Assembly: GCA_023653785.1 (NCBI GenBank)
Contig: JAMKCH010078773.1
Span: 305,131-369,130, forward strand
DNA: 64,000 bases
From: Ophioderma brevispina
Lineage: Eukaryota; Echinodermata; Ophiuroidea; Amphilepidida; Ophiodermatidae
Reading direction: 5' to 3'
Every line of letters starts with the position of its first letter. Position 1 is the first letter of the stretch. A program made the position numbers and the translations under genes. Below the pieces are notes generated by a model. That model was not told where the DNA came from. It was given only the letters and a program-made list of their open reading frames with translations, and did no database searches. Below, piece by piece: positions 34,130 through 47,426 of this stretch.

Positions 34130-36440
34130 CGGAACAAGCACCTTTAAAACTCTAGATAAGGACCATTATTTGGGGGTTCACTTTTTGTTGCTCTGATAAG
34201 GGTGGATTGTTTGGGTGTTTCAGCTTTGTTAATCTTGAGAATAACGCTGATATTGGGGATGAGGTCCCTTATTCAATAATCTTTATCTTGATATAAAAAG
34301 GCTGAACCCCAAATAACACTCCTTGTGTCTGGAGATAACAAACTGAAACCTCAAGGATCCTTATGTAGCAAACGACTTTATCTTTATGGATAACATTCAT
34401 TTCCTCCAGATAAGGCTTCCTTAACTCCAGATTAGGACTATTATTTGTCCCCCCCCGCCGACGCGTGTCGGAACGGGACTATGACTGACAGCGTCCGTCC
34501 TCCTATCGTATCCGTCCGTCCATTTTGGGATACAAATTTATTTAACCCATTTTTGCCACTATTTATCTTTGCAGTTCCGTAAGTTCAGCCCAATGATGCA
34601 ATTTGTGGAAAGAAAGCGGTTGATGGTTCTTGACTTGATTAATTTTGGGCTTTAAAAATATCTAATTCAGTATTATTTGCATAATTAGTGAAAAATGTTC
34701 CTGCAAGCCCTTTGTACAAGTTTTCTGGAGTTCTGTAAGGTGTATACTGATGTACACTTGGGTGGAAGGAAGTGGGCTGACGAGTTCTTGACCTGATTAG
34801 AGTTTTGGGCTATTTCAGGCGAATTGAGTATGCACATTAGCCTAATGAAATATTCAAATATCTCGTACTTGCTATATTTTTCAAACGGTACATCGATACT
34901 CAAAATTCCTGCGCTGCTGAAAGAATATCATGGGGCACATCTTTTTTGGCAATATGGAAGTATGTGAAATATATGCGGCGTAGGTAATGTCATGGACTAA
35001 TTAAACTATGCATAGTTGGGGCTGTATCTCTGAAACGGTAAGTCAGATATGCAAAATTCCTCGCTGCATTAAGACTACTATGCCCATAGGGGATTTGCAA
35101 TATGAAAGTATGTGATATATCATGCGTATGTATGCAAATGAGCTCATTAATATGCATATTTCTGTATCTCTGAAACTGTAAACGTCGGATTGCAAATCCT
35201 TCGCTACATGAGACCTACTATGCCATGGGGGGGGTGGGGTTCGGGGTGTCAGGGGAGGGGGTGGGTGTTGCGGAGTGCGGGGAGGTTTGGGTGTTGCGGA
35301 GTGTTTGGGAGGGTGTGGTGCGTAGTGGTTGGGGAGTGGTTTTGTGTTACCGGGAGTTGGGGGGATGTTGTGTTGGCAGGGTGTTGTTTGTGTTTGCAGG
35401 TGTTTGGGAGAGGGCATGAGGTTGCATGTTGTTGGGAGGGCATTGCATGCTGTTGGCAGGGGGTAGGGTGTTGCGGGGTGTGGGGAGGGGTATGGGTGGT
35501 TTTCGGGGTGTTGGGGAAGGGCAGGTGAGGGGGTAGTGTCGTGTTGTGGAGGGGAGGCGTGTTACGGGTTATTGGGCGTGGGGGTGGGGTGGGGGATGGT
35601 TGTTTTTTGGTTTGTTGTGTGGTTGAGGGGTGTAAGGAGGGGTGGGGTGTTGCAGAGTGTTGGGGAAGGAGGATGGGGTGTTGGGGGATGGGGTGGGGTG
35701 TTGCGCGGTGTTGGGGAGTTGTAGACTGTTGGGGAGGGATGGGTGTTTGGGGGTGTTTGGGGAGGCGTTTTGCGGGGTTTGTGGAGGGTGGGTTTTTTTT
35801 GCCGTGGTTTTTTTTTTTTTTCAAAACATTTGGGAGGGGGTGATGTTTTGTTTTAGTTGCTTTACCTCATGTTAGGATCGCAACTTCGGCGGGGACATAT
35901 TTTACGCATCGCTAAATACGAGTTCGGCCTTGTTTTGGTCAGATTTGTTATCTCCAGCCAACAGTGTTATTTGAAGATAGGAACTCCTTATCTCGAGATA
36001 AGGTGAACTCATGGCATATCTCGGGGGTGCTTCGGGGCATGTGCCCTTCGGGGGTTCATGCCAAAACATGCAAAATCAGTCTAGTTTTGGCTATTAGGAG
36101 GTCCCCTTGGCCCCCGGTGTCCCCCAAAAAAAGAAGCCAGTTCTGGATACGCCGGTGAAAGTGATACACTTTAGATTCCATTAAAGGTGTCACACCTTTA
36201 TCCAGAAGAAAATGGCCTTATCCCTAAATAATGAGTCTCAGTAACTGGAGCTAACACATCTTTCTGGTCATAACAAAGCTGACCCAAGATAATGGTCCTT
36301 ATCTGGACTTAACAAAGTTTATCTTGGCCCTCACTCCAGATAGGATCCTTCTTTCCAGATTCCAAAGCTTTACCTCCAACTAAGCTTGTAATCTGCAGAT
36401 ATCATAAGCTTCCTCTTGAATAGCAAACCTGAAGTAAAAT
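34130..36440. repeat. Region of degenerate AGATAA-rich and ~140-bp repeats
   Basis: TATCTGGAGATAACAAAG-like words recur at 34140-34440 and again at 36180-36440. Between them, a ~140-bp unit (CTCTGAAACGGTAA, GCAAAATTCCTCGCTGCAT, GTATGTGATATAT) is repeated two to three times at 34800-35220. No gene is visible. Confidence 0.55.
35226..35815 (+). repeat. G-rich simple repeat with strong strand bias
   Basis: About 590 bp consist of G and T with very little C or A on the plus strand, built on a loose unit GTGTTGCGGAGTGTTGGGGA. Runs of three or more G are frequent, so G-quadruplexes are likely. The long frames in it on either strand are low-complexity by-products. Confidence 0.85.
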
Positions 36441-36954
36441 AACCTGAAGCTGCCTGGACAACTAAGTCATGTCTTTGCAAATTTCTGCATTTTGACCTTG
36501 AAATGTACCTTTTTGTCATCGATGTAAATCCCTCAAGAATAATGTCACGGTAAGCATATCACTACTTAGCGGAGATCTTTAGAACAAGTCTGCCAGAAAT
36601 CCTTAGATTTTGACTGGAAAATCCATAAATCTTAAACAAGATTCAGGGAAATTTGTCAATAATGTGGAGTTACTGTGACCTCTAATGAACCTATATGACC
36701 TTGGACCCATTTTGGTTCAAAATCTATAAACACTCTGCAAATAAAATGCTATGACAAACTAATGAACCACTGACCACGGCTCTCACGTTAATGGCCCCAG
36801 AATGACCTTTTGTGACCTATGTGGCCCTTTTGACCTCTATGACCCTATGTGACCTTTGACCGCCATTATTTCCCAATATATCACTTTCTTGGTCAGAAGT
36901 TACTGTGACACACCAACCATTCCTCAAGAAGAACAACTGTACAGACTCACATGG

Positions 36955-37100
36955 GCATGGGGGGTCATGGTGCACGTGGGTCTTTCCTCGCTTCGAACCA
37001 CTGTGGTCCTAGGTTCGACCCTTGGGCCTGCAATTTCATGTCATTTGGTTTCCCTGTCCCATACTTGGCCTGAGGTTTTTCTCCTGCTCAAAAGAAACCA
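36955..37100 (+). repeat. SINE-like segment
   Basis: GGTTCGACCC fits a B box. About 50 bp later GGCCTGAGGTTTTTCTCC resembles the conserved inner block of several marine-invertebrate SINEs. The head is degenerate. Confidence 0.5.
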
Positions 37101-38827
37101 CTGGCCCAAGACCTATGTTCTATATGCATTGAGCCTCTAGTGCCTTACATGACCGTTGACCCCAATTTTGTCAAATCTTTTAAAGGCGACTCCGAGATTT
37201 CCTTCCCGATGAAGGGGCCCTCAATTTTTTTTTAAAATTGTGTGTTTTTAAAATGTTAAATTGATTTGTTCATTTTCTTCTCTCTGTCGTTGTGTGAATA
37301 GCTACTCAAATCGAGTCCTTCATATGAAAAACACATCTTTGGGGTTTTAAATTTTGTTATACACAGTATCCTAAGGCACTGTATACTACCCTTAAATGTT
37401 TACTGCAATCAAACGAAAAATCCGACATTCATCTCAAATTTTGGAATTGAGCGTTTTATGGTGATATCTTAATTTTAGTTTGACTATTTAATATATAAAA
37501 ATATATATTCAGAAATTCTCGAACAGCCTTTAAGACACTTTGCAAAATAAAAGGCTACAAACTCACTTAAAGCAATATAGCACATTTTTTGAAGAGCGCC
37601 CCCAATTTTTCAAAAAATTTGAGACTTTTACACAACACGGTTGCTTGGTAACTGGCTAGTACACCATACTGTGAATGGTTAAGCTCGAAAATGTCTGTGG
37701 CCCGTCCAACGAAGGATTTTTGTAATAGAATAATTATTATCGGGATCCCATGCCCTCAACGTGAAATAGCCGGGAAATAGCGTATGTGTACGTGTCTAGC
37801 CTCATCCATTAGTTGTTTACATAGTTCAGGCACATCAGTTTAGAGTTTTTTTTCCCTCGAGGTGGCAACTATTTCATCAGGACGGACATAAACTACAATG
37901 CCAGCTCTGCGCTAAGAGGTTCCAAACTGGGATCCAACTTTCTTATTACAAAATCGCTTGGTTAGATAACTACACATTTTTTAGCATTCCGTTCGCAGGT
38001 ATAGTTTCCTAGACATCTACCAACGTAACTTGTGACCAAAAATCCTTTGTGAAATTGGGGGCGCTCTTAAAAAATGTGCCATTATTGCTTTAATTCACAG
38101 GCTGTTTGACCCCATGCAAATTGTTTTCTTTTTTTTTAGAGGTAACATTTTAAGCCATGGTGACACAATTTTGACAACTGATAAGTACGTGACATGCAGA
38201 GCTATTACCGTCCGCAAAATCAAAAATCCATTGTGGGAATCTTGCCATCCATAGGCCTACAAAGGTCATAATTTGTAATGTTATGCGCCCTCTATATGCT
38301 ATTTCCCATAAGACGTGCCAAACTATAATGTTATGAAAACTATATTGCCCGCAATAAATTTCATAAATTTTAACACAGGGCGGTAATTATGGCATCAATA
38401 TTCCAAATTAGTTTTCAAAATGGTGTCGCCGTTGATATTTTTTTGTTTTATTCTCGTTTTTGGTCATAATTAAATGAGAACTCTCAACAGCTTTTTAAAA
38501 CACTTGTGCAGTCTCATATAGGGTACGGTATGCACATATTGACCTCTACTGATGCCTGTGTGAACTTTAATAAAGAGCCCATTCTGTCAAACATTTGAAA
38601 AGACGTATAGTCCTAAACTGCCTTAAAAGAGCACTGGCCAAGACTATGGGCTAATAACGAGACCTCAATAATGAACCTATTTGACCTTTGACCGAATTTT
38701 GTGAAAATATATAAAATATTCCTCCAAATGAGTTGTATAGTGATCAAACTTAATCATGCTCAAAGGAACAACTGGTCCAAGACTCATGTCGTCTTGTAAG
38801 ATCCGGGAATGAGACTCATGGAGTAGA

Positions 38828-39954
38828 CAGTGGAGTCGATAAAAACCCTACATTCAGATTAAAAAATAATTAAAATAGTTAAGAATTGTTTGTTGCTCAA
38901 AATTTTCTATGGTTATAAAGAAGGATAAACAGGCTGTTCAGAAAACGTTTATTTGGTGTCCTTTGAACTTTGGAGGAATAAGTTACGCATAATTTTGCTG
39001 AGAGACTTAAAAATCCTGTTTGTGCCGTTTGGAGCCAAGAAAGATGCAAATCGTTTACATAGAGTACATGCATGGTGTCTTCAGCAGCGATTTGCGTACA
39101 AACATTTTAACAACAATTATTATTAAAATAGAAGGTAGGAGAGTAATTGTAGGATTAATAAAAATAATATCCCAGAGATTACCAAAGAAAATGCTAATTG
39201 AAAAAAAATCTCATTTCTCAAAAAAAGAAAAGTCAAGATGGCTGGTGTAATACCAGAGTTTACTTTGATTCAGCAGGATTTCATGTTTTACCTACACGAA
39301 ACTTGGAGCCCCACACGGTGAAACCCTAGAAATTTTTGTATTCCACTTAAAAACAGCACTGTGATATTGAATTTTAAGTATTATTCCAATTTATTTATTT
39401 ACAGAAAACTTCAGCTTAGTTCTTCTTTGCAATTTATGGATCACTGAGTATACGTATTTGTGCAAAATAATACCTTAGATGATGTAAAACAAAAATCTCT
39501 GCGCAGTTCCATTATGTTCATGGACTGAGCCATTGATATGGATGATTTTTTTCACTAACTGGTCTCTTTTTATTGAATGGTAATTTAATTTTTTGAAGAT
39601 TTTTACTTATAATTATGTTACACAATAGACCATTTTATTCACTGTTATGTTTTGTCGCGAAGAAATCGATACTATCTGAAATTTGGCATTGTGAATTGTC
39701 TTTGCTATAAATGTTTTAGTGTAATAACGTCGGGTCAGTCTCTCCGCTTGATGGCTAAAATCGCCAAACTGATTTTTTTAGGTCTCTCCACATAATTGTC
39801 ATAGTTTCTGAACCAAACTTCCCAAAGACCAAAATAAAAATCTTCTATAGCCTGTTTATCTCTGTAAACAACCAAAGCAACCATTGAAGCAAAAATAATG
39901 TTTAACCTTTGAGAAAAATATTTCCTGAATGCAGGGTTTTTATGACCCGCACTG
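38828..39954. mobile_element. 1.1-kb TA-target DNA transposon, copy 1
   Basis: The ends are CAGTGGAGTC...AAAAACCCTACATTCAG and its inverse CTGAATGCAGGGTTTTTATG...CACTG. Looser inverted similarity reaches about 200 bp inward (ATAAACAGGCT on both sides). TA flanks the right end and, with one extra base, the left end. No transposase is readable. CAGTG ends and TA targets suggest Tc1/mariner. Confidence 0.85.
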
Positions 39955-41129
39955 TACACGATTGACCTCTTTTAACGACGCTCACTTTAAATTTGAACCC
40001 ATTTTGTCAAAATACATAAAGCTTTCTCCAAATTAAAACTTGCATAGTCCATCAAACTTGCTCAAAAGAACCACTGTAAGCTCATGGGCCTATAGCCACG
40101 TTGCCCTCTAATTACTCAACATGACCTTGACCCCATTTTGTCAAATCTGGCACTTCCGCAAATTAACTGTGCAACTTAAAAATAAACACTGGTTCAGGAT
40201 CATAGGGTATGCAGAGATAACCTTTATTAAAACCTACTTGACCTTTGACCCCATGTGTCAAAAATATATAAAACATTTCTCCAAATTAGATTTATTAACC
40301 CACCTAACTTGCTCAAAAGAACCACTGCCCAAGACACATCGGCTATATGCCAATTGACCTCTAAGGGACTCAACATGGACCTTTGACCCCAGTCAGTCCT
40401 GAGGTCACAGTGACACAATTGATAACCGTAGAAATTGTTTTACGAGGTCAGAAGGAATGGATTTGCACAAACACACAAGACACGCGGTCCTTGCTCTTTG
40501 TTGATTCCCCCACACAGGTCGTAGTGTAGTGCAATCAGTGATGTTTTTCGCCATGTTAAAAGTATCGGGGAATTCATGTTCAAAATGGCAATCTATGAAC
40601 TAACCGTGGTCTTCGCTTTATAAAAACAGAACAGCTTCACGTGCACAGACTTTTTTTACAGATTAAGATGTCCCTTGTTGATATGGTCAACTTTAAAATG
40701 ATTGGGGCTCTGAATGTGTCAAGACCACGCATTATTAAACACGATTTTTTAACTTGTCATCCTGTTTTCAACCCCAAAAATATCATTATAAATATATGTA
40801 TACATCTGAGGTATGAAGTAGACTTTTAGAACCATTTCTGCAATATTGGTAAAAGGAAAAATAACGTTTACGAGCCCAAAAACGAAGTTGTTTCAAACGT
40901 TTTCTACCACCTGGAGAGGTCAGCGCTGCACAATTGTTTTCATGTGAAAAAGACAATAAAGCATGCCAGCGTTGCCCTGCTGTCTCCTGACCCCATTTGT
41001 CATCATAAGACACTTCCGCAATAAGAAATGCTGCAACAACATAACTTAAAACAACCACTGATCCAGGATTCATATAGGGTATGCACAGAATTTGCCTCAC
41101 TGAGCTGTGTCCCATTTTTTTTAAATATA

Positions 41130-42259
41130 CCGTGTGAGTCAAAAAAAACCCTACATTCAGAATAAAAATATTAAAAATAGTTAGAGTTAATTTTGGCTCA
41201 CATTTTTGCTATGGTTTAAAGAGGATACCAGGCTTTCCGAAACGTTTATTTGGTGTCCTTTGAACTTTGGAGGAAGAAGTTATGCCATATATGCTGAGAA
41301 ACTTAAAATCCTGTTTGGTGGCCGATTTTGTATCCCAAACAAAGATGCCTTTTACATGAGTAACTGGTCTCAAGTACAATTTGAGAGTACAAACCTTTAA
41401 CACCAAATTATTGTTTAACAACCAAATAGAATGTGGGGAAGAATTGAAGGATCATAATAATAATATCCGTAGATTACCAAAAAAAATGCTAAGTGAAAAT
41501 GTTCATTTCCCAAATAGAAATGAAGATAGCTTTGTGTAAGACCACAGTTTGCCTTTGATCAGCAAGATTTTTCATGGGTTTTAACCTTCAACTAAACTTG
41601 GGATCAAAAGTGAAACCATCGACGGTTTTGATTCCCTTTGAAAAACAGTGAGATATTAAATTTTAAGTATTATCCAATTTATTTCAGAAAACTTCAGCTC
41701 TAGTTCTTCTTGCAATTTGGACGCTGGGTATCCTTATTTGTGCACAAATTACCTTAGAGATGTAAAACAAATATCCTGAGCAGTTTTCATTATGTTCATT
41801 GAACTGAGACCTGGATTTGGAGTGAATTTTTATAGCTGACTCTTTTTATGATTGAACAATGGTAATTTAATTTTTTTGAAGATAATTTTATAAAAATTAT
41901 GTTACACAATAGACCGTTTTAATTCAAACTGATATGTTTTTGTCGGAAAAATCGATACCATCTGAAATTGCATTTGTGAATATTGTCTTTGCTATAATGT
42001 GTTTTATGGTATACGTTGGGGGTCAGTCTCTCCAGTCTCCGCCTTGTATTGCTAAAATCGGCCAAACTGAATTTTTTCGGTCTCTCCGCAATTGACATAG
42101 TTTTCTGAACCCAAAGTCCGAAAGACGCCAAATAAAAATCTCTGAATAGCCTGTTTTTCTCTGTAACGCCAAGGCAAACATTGAAGCAAAAATAACGTTT
42201 AACCTTTGAAGAAAAAATCTTTCCTGAATGTAGGGGTTTTTTTATGGACGACCCCACTG
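41130..42259. mobile_element. 1.1-kb TA-target DNA transposon, copy 2
   Basis: It is the same element as at 38828-39954. It lies between TA at 41128-41129 and TA at 42260-42261. Its flanks join to restore the ordinary array word AAATCTATAAAACA-like sequence, so the insertion cut a repeat unit. Copies 1 and 2 align over their full length with many small indels. Confidence 0.87.
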
Positions 42260-43690
42260 TATAAAACATTGAAAAGATGTATACATGTCGTCACCAAATG
42301 CTGAAAAGAACCACTGGCCAAGACTCATGGGCTATATGCCGATTGGCCTATAATGACCTTGCATGACCTTTGACCCCATTTTGTAAAATCAATAAAACAC
42401 TATTTTGCAAATAAAATGCTACAACAACTTTACTCAACACAGCCACTGGTCCAGGAGTATATAGAGTATACACATATTAACCTCTGACCCTATGTGACCT
42501 TCGACGCCCCCCATTTGTTTGTTGAAATCTATTCACTTTGCAAATAAAGTGCTGTAACCACCATGAACTTGCTCAAACCACCACTGGTACAAGACTCTAG
42601 TGTACACGGATTTTACCTCTAATGACCCTACCTGACCTTTGACCTCCATTTTGTTAAAGGCACTATCATGATTTGCTAAATCAGAAAATCGAAAAATCAT
42701 TAAAAAAATCAGAGTTTAGCATGTCTGTAATAAGTACAAGTATCCTAACATTACCCGGCAAATGCAAGGCCAGAAGCAACGTAATAAGGACAGAATTGGA
42801 TATTTTAGTCATTAGTGTCTGTACGGACACTTACACTCACTTAATGAAATGGCGATTCATATCTTCAACCATGCCGTTTTCTTCACTTTTCTGTCAGTTC
42901 TTCAGTTGGAAAAGTAACTTATGAAGTTATCTAACCATACTTATCCTGCCTTTTATCCATTCTTAGCAAATTTCAATTTTTTTTTACTCTTTCGGATGAA
43001 TCACTGATAGTGTCCCTAATGTCCTTTTGGTAAAATGACTACCGACCTGACGATCACTGCAAAAAGGTAGGTAGCGTTATTTTTTTTTTTTTTTTTTTGT
43101 TAGATCTGGGGCAAATCCCCTCAAAACAAGACAGGGTCCGCTCTGTAATTTTTGGTCCATTTTTGAAAAGTGGCAAAAATTGGCATTAAGGGAAGTTTGT
43201 GATATATAAACAATCTTTTTTTCTTCAAATAAAGTTGTGTAACACCCAAAATTTGCTCAAAAGAACCACTGACCCAACACTCAGAGGGTATACGACGACT
43301 GAACTTTCATGAACCCCTACATGACTTTTGACTCCATTTTGTCAAAATCTAAAACGCTGTCTTCTTCAAATAAAATTCTATGACATACTAACACAATACT
43401 AACAATCACTGGTCAAACGTACTAGGGTATTCCCAACAGAATATGGGGGTATGCTAGATATCTCTAATGACGTCTGTGTCATTTCTCTCCATTTTGTTAA
43501 AATCTATACACTTTCTGCAAAATGCTGTAACCATCAACCTTAAAACAACTGGCCCAAGACTCAAGATTTATACTGATTGACCTCTAATGACCCTACACAA
43601 GTTTTGACCATTTTTGTTAAAATCTATTAGTGTTCTGCCAAAAAAGGTGCTATACCATTAATTTGCTCTAACAGAACTGGTGACAAGGAA

Positions 43691-46000
43691 CATATGGAGT
43701 CCACTGCCTCAGGCATGAGAATCTTCAGTTTAAATACTAAATTCAGTTGTTGTTTTTTTGGCCCAAATTTACGCATTTTCATTTATTTTCAGCCCATTTT
43801 CAGGTATTTTTGCTGGTATTTCACCCGTTTTTTTTTTCGTCTTTTTTTCTGCTTTCAGTTTTTTTACGAAAGCTTATTCTCATTACCTGGGGAGTGCACA
43901 AATACATTTAAGGACTAAAGACCTTTCAATCCACCCCGTTTTGGTGAAAACCATATTTCCTTCCGCAAAATCCAAATACCTTCATTCTTTCCGTAATGCA
44001 ACTACTCATCCCCCTATCCATCCCAATTTATAGGTACTGCATTATTGATGCTCTTCACGGGTTTTTTTCATATGCCATGCAAGAAAGTAGTCGGGCCCAA
44101 GATATTTGGATCCGTACTCAGGGCAAGCCTCAGCAATAACGCACCAATATTTGGCTGGCGCGCTGTAGGAATGTAAGCAACGTTATTGTGAACACTGCCC
44201 ACTTAACTAGCGCTGCGGATCAGTCCTGAAAATTTTCAGTTTCAGCCTGATCATTCAGCCGATCATTTTGGTTGCTCAATTTAGAGCTTTCTCTTATTTC
44301 AGGCCAATTTAAGCTATTTTAAATCCCAAATTAAACTTTTTTTCAGTTTTTTTAGCATTTTTCAGTTTTTTGTTTTGCTGTAGAAGCTTTATTTGGCGCA
44401 ATGTTTATACGAGTTGGGATTGTTTCGCGCATTCCATTTCTAAAGTACAGTGTCTAGGTTTGCAGAAAGGAGAAAAAATTACTGTCATTTGTGCCAGTTA
44501 CTGCTCTATAAAATCAAGTCCTTCTATCTTGTGCGACATGAGGTCAAGGTAAATATTTTGGTATCTCAGTAATGACAATAATATTTTATGTGTCCTTGAC
44601 TGTGAATTAAAAAAAAATGTTGTAATGAGCGTGAAAGACGCTGGCAATTCAGTGTTGGAACGCTGCGACATGGTAATGAGATGATTTTGAACCATACTGA
44701 TTACCAGTAACCACTACTATATGAATAAAATTGACGAAAATGATTATTTGGGCACAGAAACAACTCATCGAAAAAACTGACGCCCTTCATTATGAATTCA
44801 ATTTAAAAATGGCGACGTGGATTAACATTTCTGCAAATGGACCAAACTTGTATCGTTATTGGACTCAGATGGTTCAAACAAGGAATATCCACCCAGTCTA
44901 CCTGGAGAAAACTAGTAGTTAACTTTCAATAGGAAAAAGACTGGCTACTGATGAGAACGGGCCATGGCTGATGCTTTTGAATGCCGATAAATGGGCTTTC
45001 TCTGGCTGTGTTCCATTCACATACTGTTATTTTTGTTGCTAAACCCCTCATCACTTTTATGAAAGGAGGTAGCCGGCCGATATGCGACACAACAATTCGT
45101 CTTAATCAAAGCAAGTCGGAAGTTTTTATTATATTAAAATTATTTATCATTAGCCCGACATTAGGGCTTTTGGGGGCAAAAGCCGATCCAGACATTCGGC
45201 TGAATCGGGGGCCTAATCCAAACCCTAAAACCCCGAACCCAATCCAAACCTTAACCTGAGTAACTTGTCGTACGCGTGAAATAGCCGCTATGATTATGAT
45301 TAATTCTGTTTAAATAGGGTTTGGATTTGGCCTGCCGGGGCACTCAATATTATTGATTAAATAGCTGTAAGGACCTGACACTTGGCGAAAATTTTCGCAT
45401 TCCCCTTCACTTCCGTTAAAAAAAAAGCAATCTTACTTTATTTCGTGAATTTAAAATTCATGTTCCCATCTCTCTCCTTGATGAAAGTTTTCAACCTTCC
45501 TCCGTCCTCGCTCTCGCCTCTTCAATCCTCCATGCATCCAAATAATTGTTCTGTTATAATATTTAATTGTCTATTTTTTTTTTTTTTTTTTTTTTTTTAA
45601 TACTTAAAAATTCATTATAATTATTTTTATGTTTATTTCTTTAAAATGTTTGTATTATAAGTAACCACGATGACCAATTATGCTGAGGTGTCGTTAAAAC
45701 ACTTTCCCCGGACTTTGGGTTAGAAGTAGCCCAGATTTCAGTGGTTTCACTGTTTTAGCGCAGTGAATCTGAACCATTGCTAACATCTGATGGAGACACA
45801 GGCAATTCTGCCCGGATCCTGCCCTTGATTTCAAGACATATTTTCGTATCTAGGCTGTATTTGTGTCGCCTGCCCTAAGGCATAAGACACATAGGATCAC
45901 TTTAATCCACTGTTGTTTGTGGTTGTTTGATGTCTGTTGTTGATATCTGTTGTGAAAGGATTAACATTTGCCTGTATATCCTCCTAATTTATGGATTTAA
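43691..46000. other. AT-rich intergenic DNA
   Basis: No gene or defined element can be supported. A run of about 25 T ends at 45598. Confidence 0.5.
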
Positions 46001-46390
46001 AAAACCAACTTGGGTCCAGGTGCAAATGGCATCCCCCACTTGTTGATGAGGTCAAATGTCAGTGAGGTCAAGTTGTAAAAATAGGCTGAAATGTAAAATT
46101 TGACCTCATTTGAAAATTTTGAAGTTCATTGGACAAACTTGAATGATAGGTGCACCTGGGATCCCTCATTTGGGCGATGAGTTCAGGCCCATACAATGTC
46201 AAAGGTCATGCTAGGCCAAGAATTTTAGTATAATAGCTGAAGTGTAAAAATTGACCCCATTTGAAGTTGAGTTCAATTGGCACGACAAACTTGGTTTATG
46301 GAGTTTTACATGCAAACCCTCATTTGTTTATGAGGTCCAGGTCCACATATCAAGGTCAAGGTCATGTTAGGCCTATCATTCACTAACCTC
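46000..46390 (+). repeat. ~170-bp tandem repeat with AGGTCA-type words
   Basis: Between two and three units contain CTCATTTGTTGATGAGGTC, ATGTCAAGGTCA, and TGAAATGTAAAATTTGACC. The third unit has TCAAGGTCAAGGTCATG. The array is followed by a hairpin-type repeat end (GACGGCAGGCGACAC). Confidence 0.7.
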
Positions 46391-47426
46391 GACGGCAGGC
46401 GACACAAGCGGTCCCGAGGACCGATGTATTTTTTCAATTAAACTGTAACCTGATACCGGCTGATCTGCCCATAAAATTGTGCCGGCTGCATGTCACAACC
46501 GTCCAATCTTTACCGCTAAAATTCTTGGTGTAGGTCCCGGAAATTGCCTAGAACCAAGGTCCAGGAAATGTGTTAAATTCTAATATATACCTTACCTTAT
46601 ACCAATAACATCAAGTTACAATACGCATATGCTACCTATCCTGGAGTAGAACTCTACATTTCAAATCAGGGCCGTCAGCTGCCACTGAGAACAACAGTAT
46701 CGCTGGATGACATCAAGGCATATCCAAGAGTGAACCAGCTCAAAGATGCTACAAGCAGGGTTTGTCTTCCTTCGACTCAAAACAAAAAGTAATCAGAATT
46801 CAATTTGAATTGTTCTAAATGGGCACACAGAAACAAATTACACCCAGCAATAGAAATTATAATATTGGGTAAATAACTGTAATTTAATTTCCTTCAGGTG
46901 AAAACTTTCTTTTTTACCTAATTTTTTATGGCATTCTATTTTGTCATAATTTGTGGTGCTTTCACATAAAGAACTGCTCAAGAAACACTTGATTGCATAT
47001 TTTTAATCTCACAAACTAATCAAATGTATCGTTACCCACAACCCTCACAAGACTACAAAACGTATCCCATGATTAAGGAACAAAAGCAGTCACGAAAATT
47101 TCAGGGTCCAACCTCTGTTACAGTTTAAGCAATGTGTGATTGCTTGGATTTGTTCTTTAAAACTCAAGCATGATCATGATGATTAAATTTTTTTTTTTAT
47201 TTTGTTCTGTTTATTAAAAGCAACGCCATAACATGTCAACAAACTAAGTTTTAAATTAAAAAATCAAGGTAAATTGACACCAAACGATATTACAGGGAAA
47301 TTAATGAAATTAGCCTACTTAATTAGTCATATTTTACAACCCCAAATCTAATCAGGTCAGAACTCATCAACCCCGCTTCTTTCCACCAAGTTACATCATC
47401 GTAGCCCTAAATTGTACACAATAATG

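Larger units (their letters stand above)
30038..34130. other. AT-rich intergenic DNA, two MITE copies
   Basis: No exon or RNA gene can be supported. The only structures seen are the hAT-like MITE at 32164-32350 and the palindromic MITE at 33110-33333. Confidence 0.55.
36700..43690 (+). repeat. Degenerate array of ~135-bp units with DR1 motifs
   Basis: The unit order is AACCACTGGCCCAAGACTCA, GGGCTATATGCC, TTGACCTCTAATGACC, TGACCTTTGACCCCATTTTG, TCAAAATCTATAAAACA, then AAATAAAATGCTATGAC and TTGCTCAAAAG. Clear examples lie at 36700-36860, 38580-38820, 40040-40400, 42300-42660 and 43240-43690. The array is interrupted by transposons at 38828-39954 and 41130-42259 and by other sequence. A SINE-like segment sits at about 36955-37100. 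Confidence 0.82.

Noticed and set aside
35249..35824. 191-residue proline/threonine-rich frame on the minus strand
   Set aside because: It is the translation of the C-rich complement of a simple G-rich repeat. Composition is set by the repeat, and all frames there stay open.
39735..42269. Minus-strand frames of 74 and 116 residues as transposase remnants
   Set aside because: They lie in the imperfect inverted arms of the 1.1-kb elements and show no DDE or helix-turn-helix motif. The likeness between the two is DNA-level repeat identity.
41919..43690. Possible rRNA or snRNA gene within the repeat array
   Set aside because: No conserved rRNA or snRNA core was seen; the repeated words are explained by the ~135-bp unit.
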